The notes under the pieces were generated by a model, which made no database searches, was not told the DNA's origin, and worked only from the letters and a program-made list of their open reading frames with translations. A program made the position numbers and the translations under genes. Shown piece by piece: positions 19,002-27,506 of a stretch of 64,000 nucleotides of DNA. The stretch is from Streptomyces galbus (GTDB lineage Bacteria; Actinomycetota; Actinomycetes; Streptomycetales; Streptomycetaceae): positions 21,968 to 85,967 of the forward strand of contig NZ_SZPR01000007.1 of assembly GCF_005280195.1 (NCBI RefSeq), read 5' to 3'. Position 1 is the first letter of the stretch; each line of letters begins with the position of its first letter.

Positions 19002-20075
19002 ATGCCAGACATATCCAGCCGGGCGCCACAGGTGCATGTGCCGCGCCAGCGTGGTGGCGCGGCGCTCGTCTCCTATGTGTTGCCCGCCTTCAACGAGTTC
19101 GACGGGATCCGCCGCTTCCACGAGGAACTCGTGGCGGCCCTGTGCGAACGCCCCGAGTACGCGTACGAGTTGGTGTACGTCAACGACGGCTCCTCGGACG
19201 GCACGCTCGCCGTGCTGGAGGACATCGCGAAGAACGACCGGCGGGTCCGGGTGGTGGACTTCGCCCGCAACTTCGGTCACCAGATGGCCATCACGGCCGG
19301 GATCGACGTGGCCCGCGGCGACGCCGTCATCGTCATGGACACCGACCTGCAGGACCCGCCCCGGGTCAGCCTGGAGCTGATCGACGCCTGGCGCGACGGC
19401 GCGGAGATCGTGCACGCCCGCCGGCGCAGCCGGCAGGACACGTTCTTCAAGCGGACCACCGCGCACGCCTTCTACCGCGTCCTGCGGTCCTCCACCGACG
19501 TCGACATCCCCGTGGACACCGGCGACTTCCGGCTCATGGACCGCCGGGCCGCCGACGAGTTGCGCCGCTTCCGCGAGCGCAGCCGGTTCGTGCGCGGCAT
19601 GGTCGCCTCGATGGGATTCCGGCAGAGCGAGGTCCACTTCGACCGCGACGAGCGGTTCGCCGGGGAGACCAAGTACCCGCTGAAGAAGATGGCGCGCCTC
19701 GCCGTCGACGGACTGACCGGCTTCTCCACCGCGCCCCTGCGGATGATCACCAAGCTGGGCTTCGCGGTGCTCGCGCTGTCGTTGCTCGGCATCGTCTACG
19801 CGCTCGGCATGAAGGTGCTGCGCCCGGACATCACGGTGTCGGGCTGGACGATGCTCATGGTGGTCGTCCTCTTCCTCGGCGGCGTGCAGATGCTGTCGCT
19901 GGGCGTGCTGGGCAGCTACATCGGCCGCACCTACAGCGAGGTGCAGGGCAGACCCCTGTACACGGTGCGGCAGATCATCGCGCACGGGACGGACACCGCT
20001 CCCGCCCCCGCCGCCGCCCCCGTTCACGTCCCTGTCCCCGTCGGCGGTGACGGCACCGGCCATGGCGACCGATGA
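19002..20075 (+). CDS. GtrB/ArnC-type polyprenyl-phosphate glycosyltransferase
   Basis: 357 residues. The GT2 catalytic domain has SYVLPAFNEFDGI, VYVNDGSSDGTL, FARNFGHQMAITAGID and VMDTDLQDPP, the signature of enzymes that load a sugar on undecaprenyl phosphate. Two C-terminal membrane helices follow (FAVLALSLLGIVYALGM and MLMVVVLFLGGVQMLSLGVL), then a short Ala/Pro tail. It overlaps the GtrA gene by 14 bases and continues into an FAD enzyme, forming a three-gene unit. By analogy it makes a lipid-linked monosaccharide at the inner face for export. The sugar is not known. Confidence 0.9.
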   Translation: MPDISSRAPQVHVPRQRGGAALVSYVLPAFNEFDGIRRFHEELVAALCERPEYAYELVYVNDGSSDGTLAVLEDIAKNDRRVRVVDFARNFGHQMAITAGIDVARGDAVIVMDTDLQDPPRVSLELIDAWRDGAEIVHARRRSRQDTFFKRTTAHAFYRVLRSSTDVDIPVDTGDFRLMDRRAADELRRFRERSRFVRGMVASMGFRQSEVHFDRDERFAGETKYPLKKMARLAVDGLTGFSTAPLRMITKLGFAVLALSLLGIVYALGMKVLRPDITVSGWTMLMVVVLFLGGVQMLSLGVLGSYIGRTYSEVQGRPLYTVRQIIAHGTDTAPAPAAAPVHVPVPVGGDGTGHGDR

Positions 20076-20508
20076 CCTGATGCCCGCCGGCGCCGGCACC
20101 CCCGCCCCCGCACGCCCCGAGACCCGCGGGCGGGCCCGTGACGCCCGGCAGCTCATCACGTACGCGCTGGTCGGCGGCAGCGGTGTCCTGCTCGACCTGG
20201 GGGCGTTCCTGCTGCTCTACGACGTCGCCGGCTGGCACGAGCAACTGGCCAACGTCCTGTCCACCAGCATCGGCATCACCAACAACTTCGTGCTGAACGC
20301 GCTGTTCACCTTCCGCAGGCGGGACCGCCTGCTGGTGCGCTACCTGCGTTTCTACGCCGTCGGCCTGACGGGCATCGCGCTGACCTTCGTGCTGCTCGCG
20401 GTGTTCTCCCGCGGCCTCGGCATCGACCCGAACCTCGTGAAGGCCGGCTCGCTGCCCGTGGTGCTGCTCTTCCAGTTCGCGCTCAACAGAAAGTGGAGTT
20501 TCGGATGA
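20062..20508 (+). CDS. GtrA-family membrane protein (lipid-linked sugar translocation)
   Basis: 148 residues with four hydrophobic helices, including LITYALVGGSGVLLDLGAFL, NNFVLNALFTFR and the C-terminal FQFALNRKWSFG, all GtrA hallmarks. ATG 20062 lies inside the end of the GtrB-like gene, and the stop overlaps the FAD enzyme start by ATGA. GtrA proteins are thought to help flip polyprenyl-phosphate sugars; role here inferred from pairing. Confidence 0.88.
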   Translation: MATDDLMPAGAGTPAPARPETRGRARDARQLITYALVGGSGVLLDLGAFLLLYDVAGWHEQLANVLSTSIGITNNFVLNALFTFRRRDRLLVRYLRFYAVGLTGIALTFVLLAVFSRGLGIDPNLVKAGSLPVVLLFQFALNRKWSFG

Positions 20509-21773
20509 ACCTCGGCGTCATCGGCGCGGGAGCCACCGGCCTGACCGCAGCGTACGACGCGGTCGGGCAGGGCCACGCGGTCACGGTCCTGGAGGCCGCC
20601 GACGAACTCGGCGGGCTCGCCGCGTCGATCACCGTCGGGGGAGTGCCGCTGGAGCGCTACTACCACCACATCTTCCGCAGCGACCGGCAGATGATCGAGC
20701 TGATCGAGGACCTCGGGCTCGGCGGGTCCCTGCGTTTCCACCGGACGACGACGGGTGTGTTCCGGGGCGGCCGCACGCACCCCTTCAGCACCCCGCTGGA
20801 GATGCTGCGCTCACCGCTGTACGGGCTGCCCGCCGGCATCCGCTTCGGGCTGTCGTCGGCCTGGCTGAAGGTCGTGCGCGACGGCGAGCGCTTCACCGAC
20901 CGCACGGCGCTGAGCTGGCTGAACAAGTGGGCCGGGCGGCGGGCCACCCGGGCCGTGTGGGAGCCGCTGCTGCGCGGCAAGTTCGGCGACCGCGCCGACC
21001 AGGTGTCGATGGCCTGGCTGTGGGCCCGCGTGCACTGCCGCACCTTCGAACTCGGCTACCTCGACGGCGGGTTCGAGCGGGTCTACGCGACCTTGCGGGA
21101 CCGGATCGCCGAGCGCGGCGGCAAGGTGGAGTTCGGCAAGCGGGTGGACACCATCCGGCAGCCCGACGCGGGCGGGCCGGTCACCGTGCGCACCGCCGAC
21201 GGCGCCTCCTACGCCTTCGACCACCTGATCGTCACCACCCCGCAGCCGGCCTTCGCCAAGGCCGCCGAGGCCCCCGCCGACGACACGGTGTGGCGCAACC
21301 AGTACCTGGGCGCGACCTGCTTCGTCCTGGAACTGGACCGCAGCGTGATCCCGTACTACTGGCTCAACATCAACGAGCCGGACTTCCCGTTCCTCGCGGT
21401 CGTCGAGCACACCCGGATGATCGACCCGGCCGTGTACGGCGGGCGGCACATCCTCTACGTCGGCAACTACGTGGAGCGCGACGACCCGCGCTTCACCACC
21501 GAGCCGGCCGAGCTGCTGGACCGGTACCTGCCGTGGCTTAAGCGGATCAACCCGGAGTTCGACCGGGCCTGGATCCACGACTGGCACTTCTCCCGGGCGC
21601 CCTTCGCGCAGCCCGTGGTCACACCCGCGTACAAGGCGCTGATCCCCGGGCACCACACGCACCTCGACGGGGTGACGCTCGCGACGATGGCGCAGATCTA
21701 CCCGCAGGACCGCGGCCAGAGCTATTCGGTGGAGCTGGGCCACAAGGCGGCCCGCATCGCCGGGGCCGCCTGA
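20505..21773 (+). CDS. NAD(P)/FAD-dependent oxidoreductase (amine-oxidase/UDP-galactopyranose-mutase-like)
   Basis: 422 residues. A Rossmann dinucleotide motif (LGVIGAGATGLTAAYDAVGQG, then EAADELGGLAAS) starts the protein, followed by YYHHIF and WEPLLRGKFGD, and an FAD-contacting C-terminal region (MAQIYPQDRGQSYS). It matches the protoporphyrinogen-oxidase/mutase-like FAD proteins often clustered with GtrA and GT2 genes. It may rearrange or oxidise a sugar nucleotide or lipid-linked sugar; this is inference. ATG 20505 overlaps the upstream stop and follows GTGGAG. The stop is two bases from that of the convergent membrane gene. Confidence 0.82.
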   Translation: MNLGVIGAGATGLTAAYDAVGQGHAVTVLEAADELGGLAASITVGGVPLERYYHHIFRSDRQMIELIEDLGLGGSLRFHRTTTGVFRGGRTHPFSTPLEMLRSPLYGLPAGIRFGLSSAWLKVVRDGERFTDRTALSWLNKWAGRRATRAVWEPLLRGKFGDRADQVSMAWLWARVHCRTFELGYLDGGFERVYATLRDRIAERGGKVEFGKRVDTIRQPDAGGPVTVRTADGASYAFDHLIVTTPQPAFAKAAEAPADDTVWRNQYLGATCFVLELDRSVIPYYWLNINEPDFPFLAVVEHTRMIDPAVYGGRHILYVGNYVERDDPRFTTEPAELLDRYLPWLKRINPEFDRAWIHDWHFSRAPFAQPVVTPAYKALIPGHHTHLDGVTLATMAQIYPQDRGQSYSVELGHKAARIAGAA

Positions 21774-21775
21774 CC

Positions 21776-23521
21776 TCAGTGCGGCCGGCGGAGGGTGCAC
21801 ACCACCAGTTGCTGCCCCTCCGCCGGCCTGGGGCACCGGTAGGTGGTGCGGATGGCGGAGGCGATGCGCGGGTCGATCACGCCGAGCGAGAGCCAGCTCG
21901 GCTGGTAGACGGCGTACGCGGGCGGGTGCGCCTGGGTGATGCAGCGGACGTTCTCCCGGGTGGACGTCAGCGACGGCACCTCGGTGAGCTGCTTGGGCAC
22001 GTTGAGGAACGTGGGGAACGGGTACCGGCAGCGCGTCGGGTGGCCGATGTAGTACGCCTGCTGCCCGAACACGAGGTACTGCACCTCGGCGCCCGGGGGC
22101 AGGAGCGCGTCCACCTGCTCGGCCGCGGCCTCGGCCGACCGCGCCTGCGCCTTCAGCTCGGCGTTGGTCGTGACGAGCCGGCCGAGGATGATGCGGACCC
22201 CGGAGGACGGCCACACCGTCACCGCCAGGCACACCACCAGCGCCAGCACGGGCAGGGCCGCGGGCACCCGGGGACCGCGCGCCCCGCCGGGACCACGGGA
22301 GAGCCGGACGTCGACGAGCGCGGCGGCCAGGGAGAGCGCGGCGGCGTACCCGGCGAGCACCGCCGCGTCCACGTCCTGGCGGACCGTCTCCAGCAGCGGG
22401 GTGAGCACACCCAGCAGCAGCGCCAGCGCGGTCAGGCAGAGCGGGGGCCGGCCGTACCGGCCGTACCAGCGGCCGATCGCGAGGCCGGTGAGGGCCGCCG
22501 CCACCACGGGCAGGTTCTCCCCGTGGTACGCGAACCAGTTGCCCTGGTAGACGACGACGGCCACCCCGCAGAGCACCAGCAGCACGGTGACGAGCGACGC
22601 CTCCACGCGCTGCCGCCGGGAGGTGAGCGTCAGCACGCACAGCAGCAGGGCGCCCGGCAGCAGCGCGAGGACCGGCGTGAGGGCCGTGCGGTCGCCCAGG
22701 TAGTACGCGGTCCGCTGGAACAACTCGGAGGCGACCACGGGGTCGTTGCCCCAGGCGTGCGCGTTGATGTGCGGCATGTCGCGCAGCCACTGCAGTTCGC
22801 GCGAGCCGGACCAGGCGCTGACCGCGAACAGCAGGCCGGTGGCGACGGCGGCGGCCGCGGCCAGCAGCAGGGCCCGCACCCGGTCCACGGTGAACACCAC
22901 GAGCAGCGCCATCGCCGCGGTGCCCGCCGTCGAGTACTTCATCAGCACGGCCAGACCGAGCGGCACGGCGGCCAGCGCGACGGCCCGCCACCGGCGGCGC
23001 ACCCCCAGCACGGCGGCCACGGCGAGCACCGAGAAGACGATCGCGAACCACTCGGGCTGCAGGTAGTCGATGACCGGCGCGAAGGCGAGGGTGAGCGCGG
23101 TCGGTCCCGAAACGAGCAGCGCGTCGCGCTCCGGCATCCGGGCGCGCAGGGCCCGGTGCAGCAGCAGCCCGGCGCCCGCGCACAGCAGCAGGCCGACGCA
23201 CCGCATCAGCGCCTCGCGCACCGCGTCCGGCCCGGCGGTGAGCGCGTCGAGCCCGGCGACCAGCCAGCGGTAGAAGAACGGCCGGTGCGCGAACACCTCC
23301 GACGGGGACAGCCCGGCGCGACCCGTGGTGCGCAGGGCCGCGAGCACGTACCGCAGGTCGAGGAACACCCCGGTGGTGAGCGTGGTCGCCAGCAGCAGGA
23401 CCGCGGTGACGACGGCGGTCGCCCCGCCGGCGGGGGAGGCCAGGCGCGCCCGGAGCCCGCGCGGGCCGGGGCCGCGCCGCGCCGCGGGCGCGGTCGGGGC
23501 CGCGGTGGATATGTCGGTCAC
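21776..23521 (-). CDS. GT-C-type polytopic membrane glycosyltransferase
   Basis: 581 residues with about a dozen hydrophobic helices and a 100-residue outside C-terminal domain containing several cysteines (RCRYPF, VRCITQ, YRCPRP, VVCTL). An acidic, aromatic-rich loop after the first helix and FFYRWLVAG are compatible with a GT-C enzyme using a polyprenyl-phosphate sugar outside the membrane, although no DxD/ExE motif is certain. It faces the GtrB/GtrA/FAD unit tail to tail and could use its lipid-linked sugar to decorate the glycopolymer. Acceptor unknown. Confidence 0.7.
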   Translation of the reverse strand: MTDISTAAPTAPAARRGPGPRGLRARLASPAGGATAVVTAVLLLATTLTTGVFLDLRYVLAALRTTGRAGLSPSEVFAHRPFFYRWLVAGLDALTAGPDAVREALMRCVGLLLCAGAGLLLHRALRARMPERDALLVSGPTALTLAFAPVIDYLQPEWFAIVFSVLAVAAVLGVRRRWRAVALAAVPLGLAVLMKYSTAGTAAMALLVVFTVDRVRALLLAAAAAVATGLLFAVSAWSGSRELQWLRDMPHINAHAWGNDPVVASELFQRTAYYLGDRTALTPVLALLPGALLLCVLTLTSRRQRVEASLVTVLLVLCGVAVVVYQGNWFAYHGENLPVVAAALTGLAIGRWYGRYGRPPLCLTALALLLGVLTPLLETVRQDVDAAVLAGYAAALSLAAALVDVRLSRGPGGARGPRVPAALPVLALVVCLAVTVWPSSGVRIILGRLVTTNAELKAQARSAEAAAEQVDALLPPGAEVQYLVFGQQAYYIGHPTRCRYPFPTFLNVPKQLTEVPSLTSTRENVRCITQAHPPAYAVYQPSWLSLGVIDPRIASAIRTTYRCPRPAEGQQLVVCTLRRPH

Positions 23522-23607
23522 GACCGCGAACCTAACACCGGTGTTCCACCGGAAAAGGCGCGCCGGGGAAAAGCTGCCGCACGGGTCGACGGCATTTCAC
23601 CGGCCCG

Positions 23608-24819
23608 TCACCCGGCGGACTTTTCCGCTGCCGCTCCCGCTGCTTTCACCGCACCCGCGGCATTGTCGACCCCGCGTACGACAAGGCCCCGCTTCAGTCG
23701 CGGACCGATCGGTTTCTCCACGTACTTGTGCAGGAGCCAGGCCAGTCCCAGCATGATCAGAATGCTGCCGGTGATCGTCACGTACGGATTCAGTCCGAAC
23801 TCCCGGTGCAGGATGCGGATCGCGAACCAGCCCAGGTGCTCGTGGATCAGGTAGAAGGGGTACGTCAGCGCGCCGGCCACGGTCAGCCACCTGCCGTTCG
23901 CGCGGCTCGTCCAGCCCACGGCCACCGCGGCGACGGCGACGAAGGCGACCAGGACGATGAGCTGGATGACGTGCGGATCGCGGTGGAAGTCGCCCTGCGG
24001 ACCCGGGTGCCACAGCGCGGTGACCGAGTAGCGCTGGCCGAGCAGGAAGCTCATCACCACGATGCCCCACAGCAGCAGGTCGCTGCCGTAGCGGTGGATC
24101 AGGTACAGGGCGAGGCCGCCGATGAAGTAGGGGGCGTGGTCGCGCATCACCAGCTCGTCGGTGAGCGGGGTGTCGGCGACCCGGGCGAAGACCCCGGCCA
24201 GCGTCCACAGGCAGCAGAAGATCACCACCCGCCGGTAGGTGACGCCCCGCCAGACCACGCACAGCGCGAACAGCGCGTAGAAGCGGACCTCGACCCACAG
24301 CGTCCAGTCCACGCCCAGCACCCGGTCCACGCCCATCGGCTGCTGGAGCATGGTGAGGTTGACCAGCAGCTCGTCCGAGCGCAGCGGCTCCACCACCACC
24401 GGCAGGACGTACGCGGCGGCCGTGACGACGACGATCGCCGCCCAGTACGCCGGGTACAGCCGGGCCACGCGCGAGCGGAAGAAGTCGCCCAGGCTGCGGC
24501 CCCAGCTGCTCATGCAGATGACGAACCCGCTGATCAGGAAGAAGAACTGCACCCCGAGGCTGCCGTAGGTCGCCAGCCGCGACAGGGTCGGGAACACCTC
24601 GCTGGGGGACTGGTGCCAGGACTGCGCGACCTCGCCGTTCTTGCCGGCGTAGTGGTAGCAGCACACCATGAGCGCCGCCAGCAGGCGCAGCCCGTCCAGG
24701 GCGCGCAGCCGGCCCTCCGCCCGGGGCCGGACCGGGGCCGGGCCGGGCAGGAGGGCGTTGTGTCGCGGGGCCGGCGCCGGCGGGGGTGCCGGTGCCGTGG
24801 CTTGGTCGGCCGCGCTCAT
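23608..24819 (-). CDS. Acyltransferase 3 family membrane protein (O-acyl decoration of glycopolymer)
   Basis: 403 residues with ten or so membrane helices. The family signature RLRALDGLRLLAALMVCCYHY contains the conserved Asp and His, followed by FFFLISGFVICM and FFRSRVARLYPAYW. The C-terminal part has ALTYPFYLIHEHLGW. Such proteins move acetyl or other acyl groups from the cytosol to exported sugars. In this locus it probably O-acetylates the cell-wall polymer. Its 5' end leaves a 139-base gap to the polysialyltransferase-like copy B. Confidence 0.85.
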   Translation of the reverse strand: MSAADQATAPAPPPAPAPRHNALLPGPAPVRPRAEGRLRALDGLRLLAALMVCCYHYAGKNGEVAQSWHQSPSEVFPTLSRLATYGSLGVQFFFLISGFVICMSSWGRSLGDFFRSRVARLYPAYWAAIVVVTAAAYVLPVVVEPLRSDELLVNLTMLQQPMGVDRVLGVDWTLWVEVRFYALFALCVVWRGVTYRRVVIFCCLWTLAGVFARVADTPLTDELVMRDHAPYFIGGLALYLIHRYGSDLLLWGIVVMSFLLGQRYSVTALWHPGPQGDFHRDPHVIQLIVLVAFVAVAAVAVGWTSRANGRWLTVAGALTYPFYLIHEHLGWFAIRILHREFGLNPYVTITGSILIMLGLAWLLHKYVEKPIGPRLKRGLVVRGVDNAAGAVKAAGAAAEKSAG

Positions 24820-24958
24820 CCTGGGGACCTTCCGTGGGAGTCGGGGGACGCGTGAACGCTAGGTACCGCCCGCGCATGACGAATGAGTGACGGCTGACCC
24901 GCCGGGGGCGTGAACATGACGATCGGATGAATGGCCGCCCGGTCGAACCTCACGCCTC

Positions 24959-26326
24959 TCAGCGCCGGTTGCCCGACGCGCCCCGCTTCAGGGCCCGCGC
25001 CCGGCGTGCGATGCGGCGCACGGCCGCGTTGCGCGGGAGGAAGGCGAGCTGGGCCGGTACGGCGCCGGGCAGGGCCAGGGCGGCCAGGCGCCGGCGCTTG
25101 AAGTAGCGCCAGGTGTGCGGGTCCAGGTGCGCCGCGAGGTACCGCTCGGCCTCGCCCCGCAGGGACGGGTGGATCTTCGGCTGCATCGCGAAGCCGACCG
25201 CCCGCAGCAGCGCCGCCAGCTCCGCCACCCGCTCCGGTCCCGGCATGCTCCACGCCTCGACCGCCGCCGCGTCCTCGAGGTCCGGCAGCAGGGCGTCGAC
25301 GATGGTCAGCGGCACCCGGTTGCTGTTCTGGTACGGCGCGAGCCGGGCCAGCACGGTACCGGTGCCGGCCCGGGCGACCGGCAGGCCGTACAGGCCGGCC
25401 GCGGTGAGCAGCGCGGTGGAGAAGCAGCCGACCACGAGGGCCGGGCGCAGCCGCTGGTAGACCACCTCCGCGAGGACGGGCCGCTCCAGGGACGTGAGCC
25501 GGGCGCCCAGGCGCGCCGCCTCCTCCTCCAGCAGCCGCGACCAGCGCGCCGGTGCCGTGGGGTGCGGCTTGAACACCAGCCGGCGGTGCCCGAGCGCGAC
25601 CGCGCCGCGCACCATGGCGAGGTGGAGCTGCTCCTCCTCGGCGTCCCCGAGGATGCCGAGCGCCGAGAGGTACTGCCCGAGCAGCAGCGCGGGCCGCTCC
25701 CCGGGACCGGCCTCGTCCCCCGGGCCGGGCTCCGCCTGGGCCAGCTCGCCGAGCACCTTCAGGAACGCCTCCGGCGGCACCAGCACCGGCGGCACGCCGA
25801 ACTCGGTGAGCAGCAGCGGGGAGAGGCGCGGCACCAGGTCCAGGTGGAGCAGCCGGCCGACGCGGGTGCCGACCAGCGGGTCGAGCTTGTCGCGGGTGGG
25901 GCCGTAGCTCATCAGGCCGTCGGCGTAGACGTCGAGGGGGGCACCGGTGAAGAGCTGGGCCAGCGCCAGCGCCGGGTTGACCTGGATCGACTCCACCGCC
26001 AGGTGGACCTCGTCGTCGCCGAGGCCCCACAGCAGCCGCACGTACCGCTCCCACATCGGGACGTCGTCCGCGCGCGGGCCCCAGCCGCCGGGGTGGAAGG
26101 GGGCGATGGCCGCGTTCCAGGACAGCACGTCGTCGAAGCGCTCACGGATCCGGTCGAAGCCGGGCATCGTGTCGACGGACGGGGTGGTCTCCGGGTTGGC
26201 CGCGTTGTTGGTGACCAGCAGCAGCCGGCGGTCCGTCGGCGCGAACAGCCCGGCGTCCAGGGCGGCGGCCAGGGTCGCGGCGCCGAACAGGGTGGAGACG
26301 CAGAAGATGCGGGTGGTGCCGGGCAT
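24959..26326 (-). CDS. Polysialyltransferase-like glycosyltransferase (copy B)
   Basis: 455 residues, clearly homologous to copy A at 17568: VYADGLMSYGPTRD, LLGQYLSALGIL, VFKPHPTAP, VVGCFSTALLTAAGLYG and YQNSNRVPLT correspond block for block. It belongs to the CMP-sialic-acid-type GT-B family. ATG at 26326 overlaps the upstream GT2 stop by one base (TGATG), so the pair is coupled as in copy A. Two copies could add different linkages or act sequentially. The number and linkage of residues made cannot be read from sequence. Confidence 0.82.
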   Translation of the reverse strand: MPGTTRIFCVSTLFGAATLAAALDAGLFAPTDRRLLLVTNNAANPETTPSVDTMPGFDRIRERFDDVLSWNAAIAPFHPGGWGPRADDVPMWERYVRLLWGLGDDEVHLAVESIQVNPALALAQLFTGAPLDVYADGLMSYGPTRDKLDPLVGTRVGRLLHLDLVPRLSPLLLTEFGVPPVLVPPEAFLKVLGELAQAEPGPGDEAGPGERPALLLGQYLSALGILGDAEEEQLHLAMVRGAVALGHRRLVFKPHPTAPARWSRLLEEEAARLGARLTSLERPVLAEVVYQRLRPALVVGCFSTALLTAAGLYGLPVARAGTGTVLARLAPYQNSNRVPLTIVDALLPDLEDAAAVEAWSMPGPERVAELAALLRAVGFAMQPKIHPSLRGEAERYLAAHLDPHTWRYFKRRRLAALALPGAVPAQLAFLPRNAAVRRIARRARALKRGASGNRR

Positions 26327-27309
26327 CAGACGGCCACCGCCGACCGTGCCGCCGCCGGCCTGCGCCGCACCCGCCGCAGCGTGGTGGCGCGCTCGGTGTC
26401 CATCGAGTCCATGACGTCGGCGAGGACGTCCTGCGGCATGCGCCGCAGCGCGGCCGCGCACAGGGAACGGAGCTGACGGGCCACCGCGGGTTCGAACCTC
26501 TCGATCGTGCCGAGGTGATGGGTCATGATCGCGCAGTAGGTGCGCACGGCCTTGGGCAGCAGCCGGTCGGCCTCGGGGTCGCGCGCGGTCTCCTCGATCA
26601 CCTGGTCGAAGGCGCGGACGAAATCGAGCTGGCGCACGTCGCCGATCTGGGTGAGCGACGAGGCCACCCCGCGCCGGTAGAAGACGCCCAGCAGCCCCAC
26701 CACGGCGAAACTGTCCGCCTGCCGGTGCAGCTTCCAGATCCACGGCCGGTCCTCGGCGGTGCGCAGCCCGTCGGTGAAGTGCAGCAGCCCCCGGTCGACC
26801 AGGCGCCGGTGGTAGATCCCGGCCCAGGCGTAGGCGTAGTCCACCGGGGTGGACCGGTCGGCGGGCAGGATGCCGTCCCGCGGGTCCAGCACCGTGCCGC
26901 GGCGGCCCAGCGGCACCCGGTGGACGCTGCGCGCCCGCCCGGTGCACTGGACGTGGTCGGTGCGCACGAAGTCGCAGCCCAGCTCCTCGGCGGCGGCGAG
27001 GAGCCGGGGGAGGTACCCGGGGGCGAGCCAGTCGTCGCCGTCCAGGAAGGTCAGGTAGTCGCCGCGGGCCGCGTCGATCCCGGTGTTCCTCGCGGTGGCC
27101 AGCCCTCCGTTCCGCTCGTGTCTGACCAGCACCGCCCCCGGCAGGTCGCGCTGCGCACGTTCGAGGATCTCCGGGGTCGCGTCGGTCGAGCAGTCGTCGA
27201 CCAGAATGAACTCGAAGTCCTCCCGGGTGTTCGCGCGCAGGCTCACGAGGGTGTCGGGCGCGTATTGCTGCACGTTGTAGAACGGCACGATCACGGAAAG
27301 CTTTGGCAC
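26326..27309 (-). CDS. GT2-family glycosyltransferase (copy B)
   Basis: 327 residues, the same length as copy A. It begins LSVIVPFYNVQQYA, has GLATARNTGIDAARG and LTFLDGDDWLAPGYLPRL, and shares the distinctive GVFYRRGVASSLTQIGDVRQ with copy A. It is cytoplasmic with no membrane helices. It is divergent from the gene at 27507, with about 200 bases of AT-richer DNA between them that must hold both promoters. It is inferred to act with the adjacent polysialyltransferase-like enzyme. Confidence 0.88.
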   Translation of the reverse strand: MPKLSVIVPFYNVQQYAPDTLVSLRANTREDFEFILVDDCSTDATPEILERAQRDLPGAVLVRHERNGGLATARNTGIDAARGDYLTFLDGDDWLAPGYLPRLLAAAEELGCDFVRTDHVQCTGRARSVHRVPLGRRGTVLDPRDGILPADRSTPVDYAYAWAGIYHRRLVDRGLLHFTDGLRTAEDRPWIWKLHRQADSFAVVGLLGVFYRRGVASSLTQIGDVRQLDFVRAFDQVIEETARDPEADRLLPKAVRTYCAIMTHHLGTIERFEPAVARQLRSLCAAALRRMPQDVLADVMDSMDTERATTLRRVRRRPAAARSAVAV

Positions 27310-27506
27310 GGCGAAACCCTAGGGCGCGTCAGGGCGGCAGGTATTTCCGCTCGGGATACAGCGGGTGAACTCGATGTGTCGGAACAGTGCCGCACACCTA
27401 CTTCCCGGCGGAAGGCCGCCCGATTCGGACTCAGGTGATGTGTTGTTAACTCATTGTTGACTTGTGGTTGGCACGTCGCTGGATTTCTCTTTCTAGCGTC
27501 TTGGCC
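27310..27506. promoter_or_regulatory. Divergent promoter region of the glycopolymer locus
   Basis: This 197-base gap between divergent transferase genes is strikingly AT-rich for the window around 27,430-27,500 (TGTTGTTAACTCATTGTTGAC, GGATTTCTCTTTCTAG). TTGACT at 27457-27462 followed 17 bases later by TGGATT could form a rightward promoter. A similar T-rich patch (CTTACTTTCTTAGAG) precedes copy A at about 16,537-16,550. Confidence 0.5.

Noticed and set aside
21779..24855. Long plus-strand frames opposite the GT-C and acyltransferase genes
   Set aside because: His/Gln/Arg-rich shadow sequence; the minus frames show real membrane helices and family signatures.
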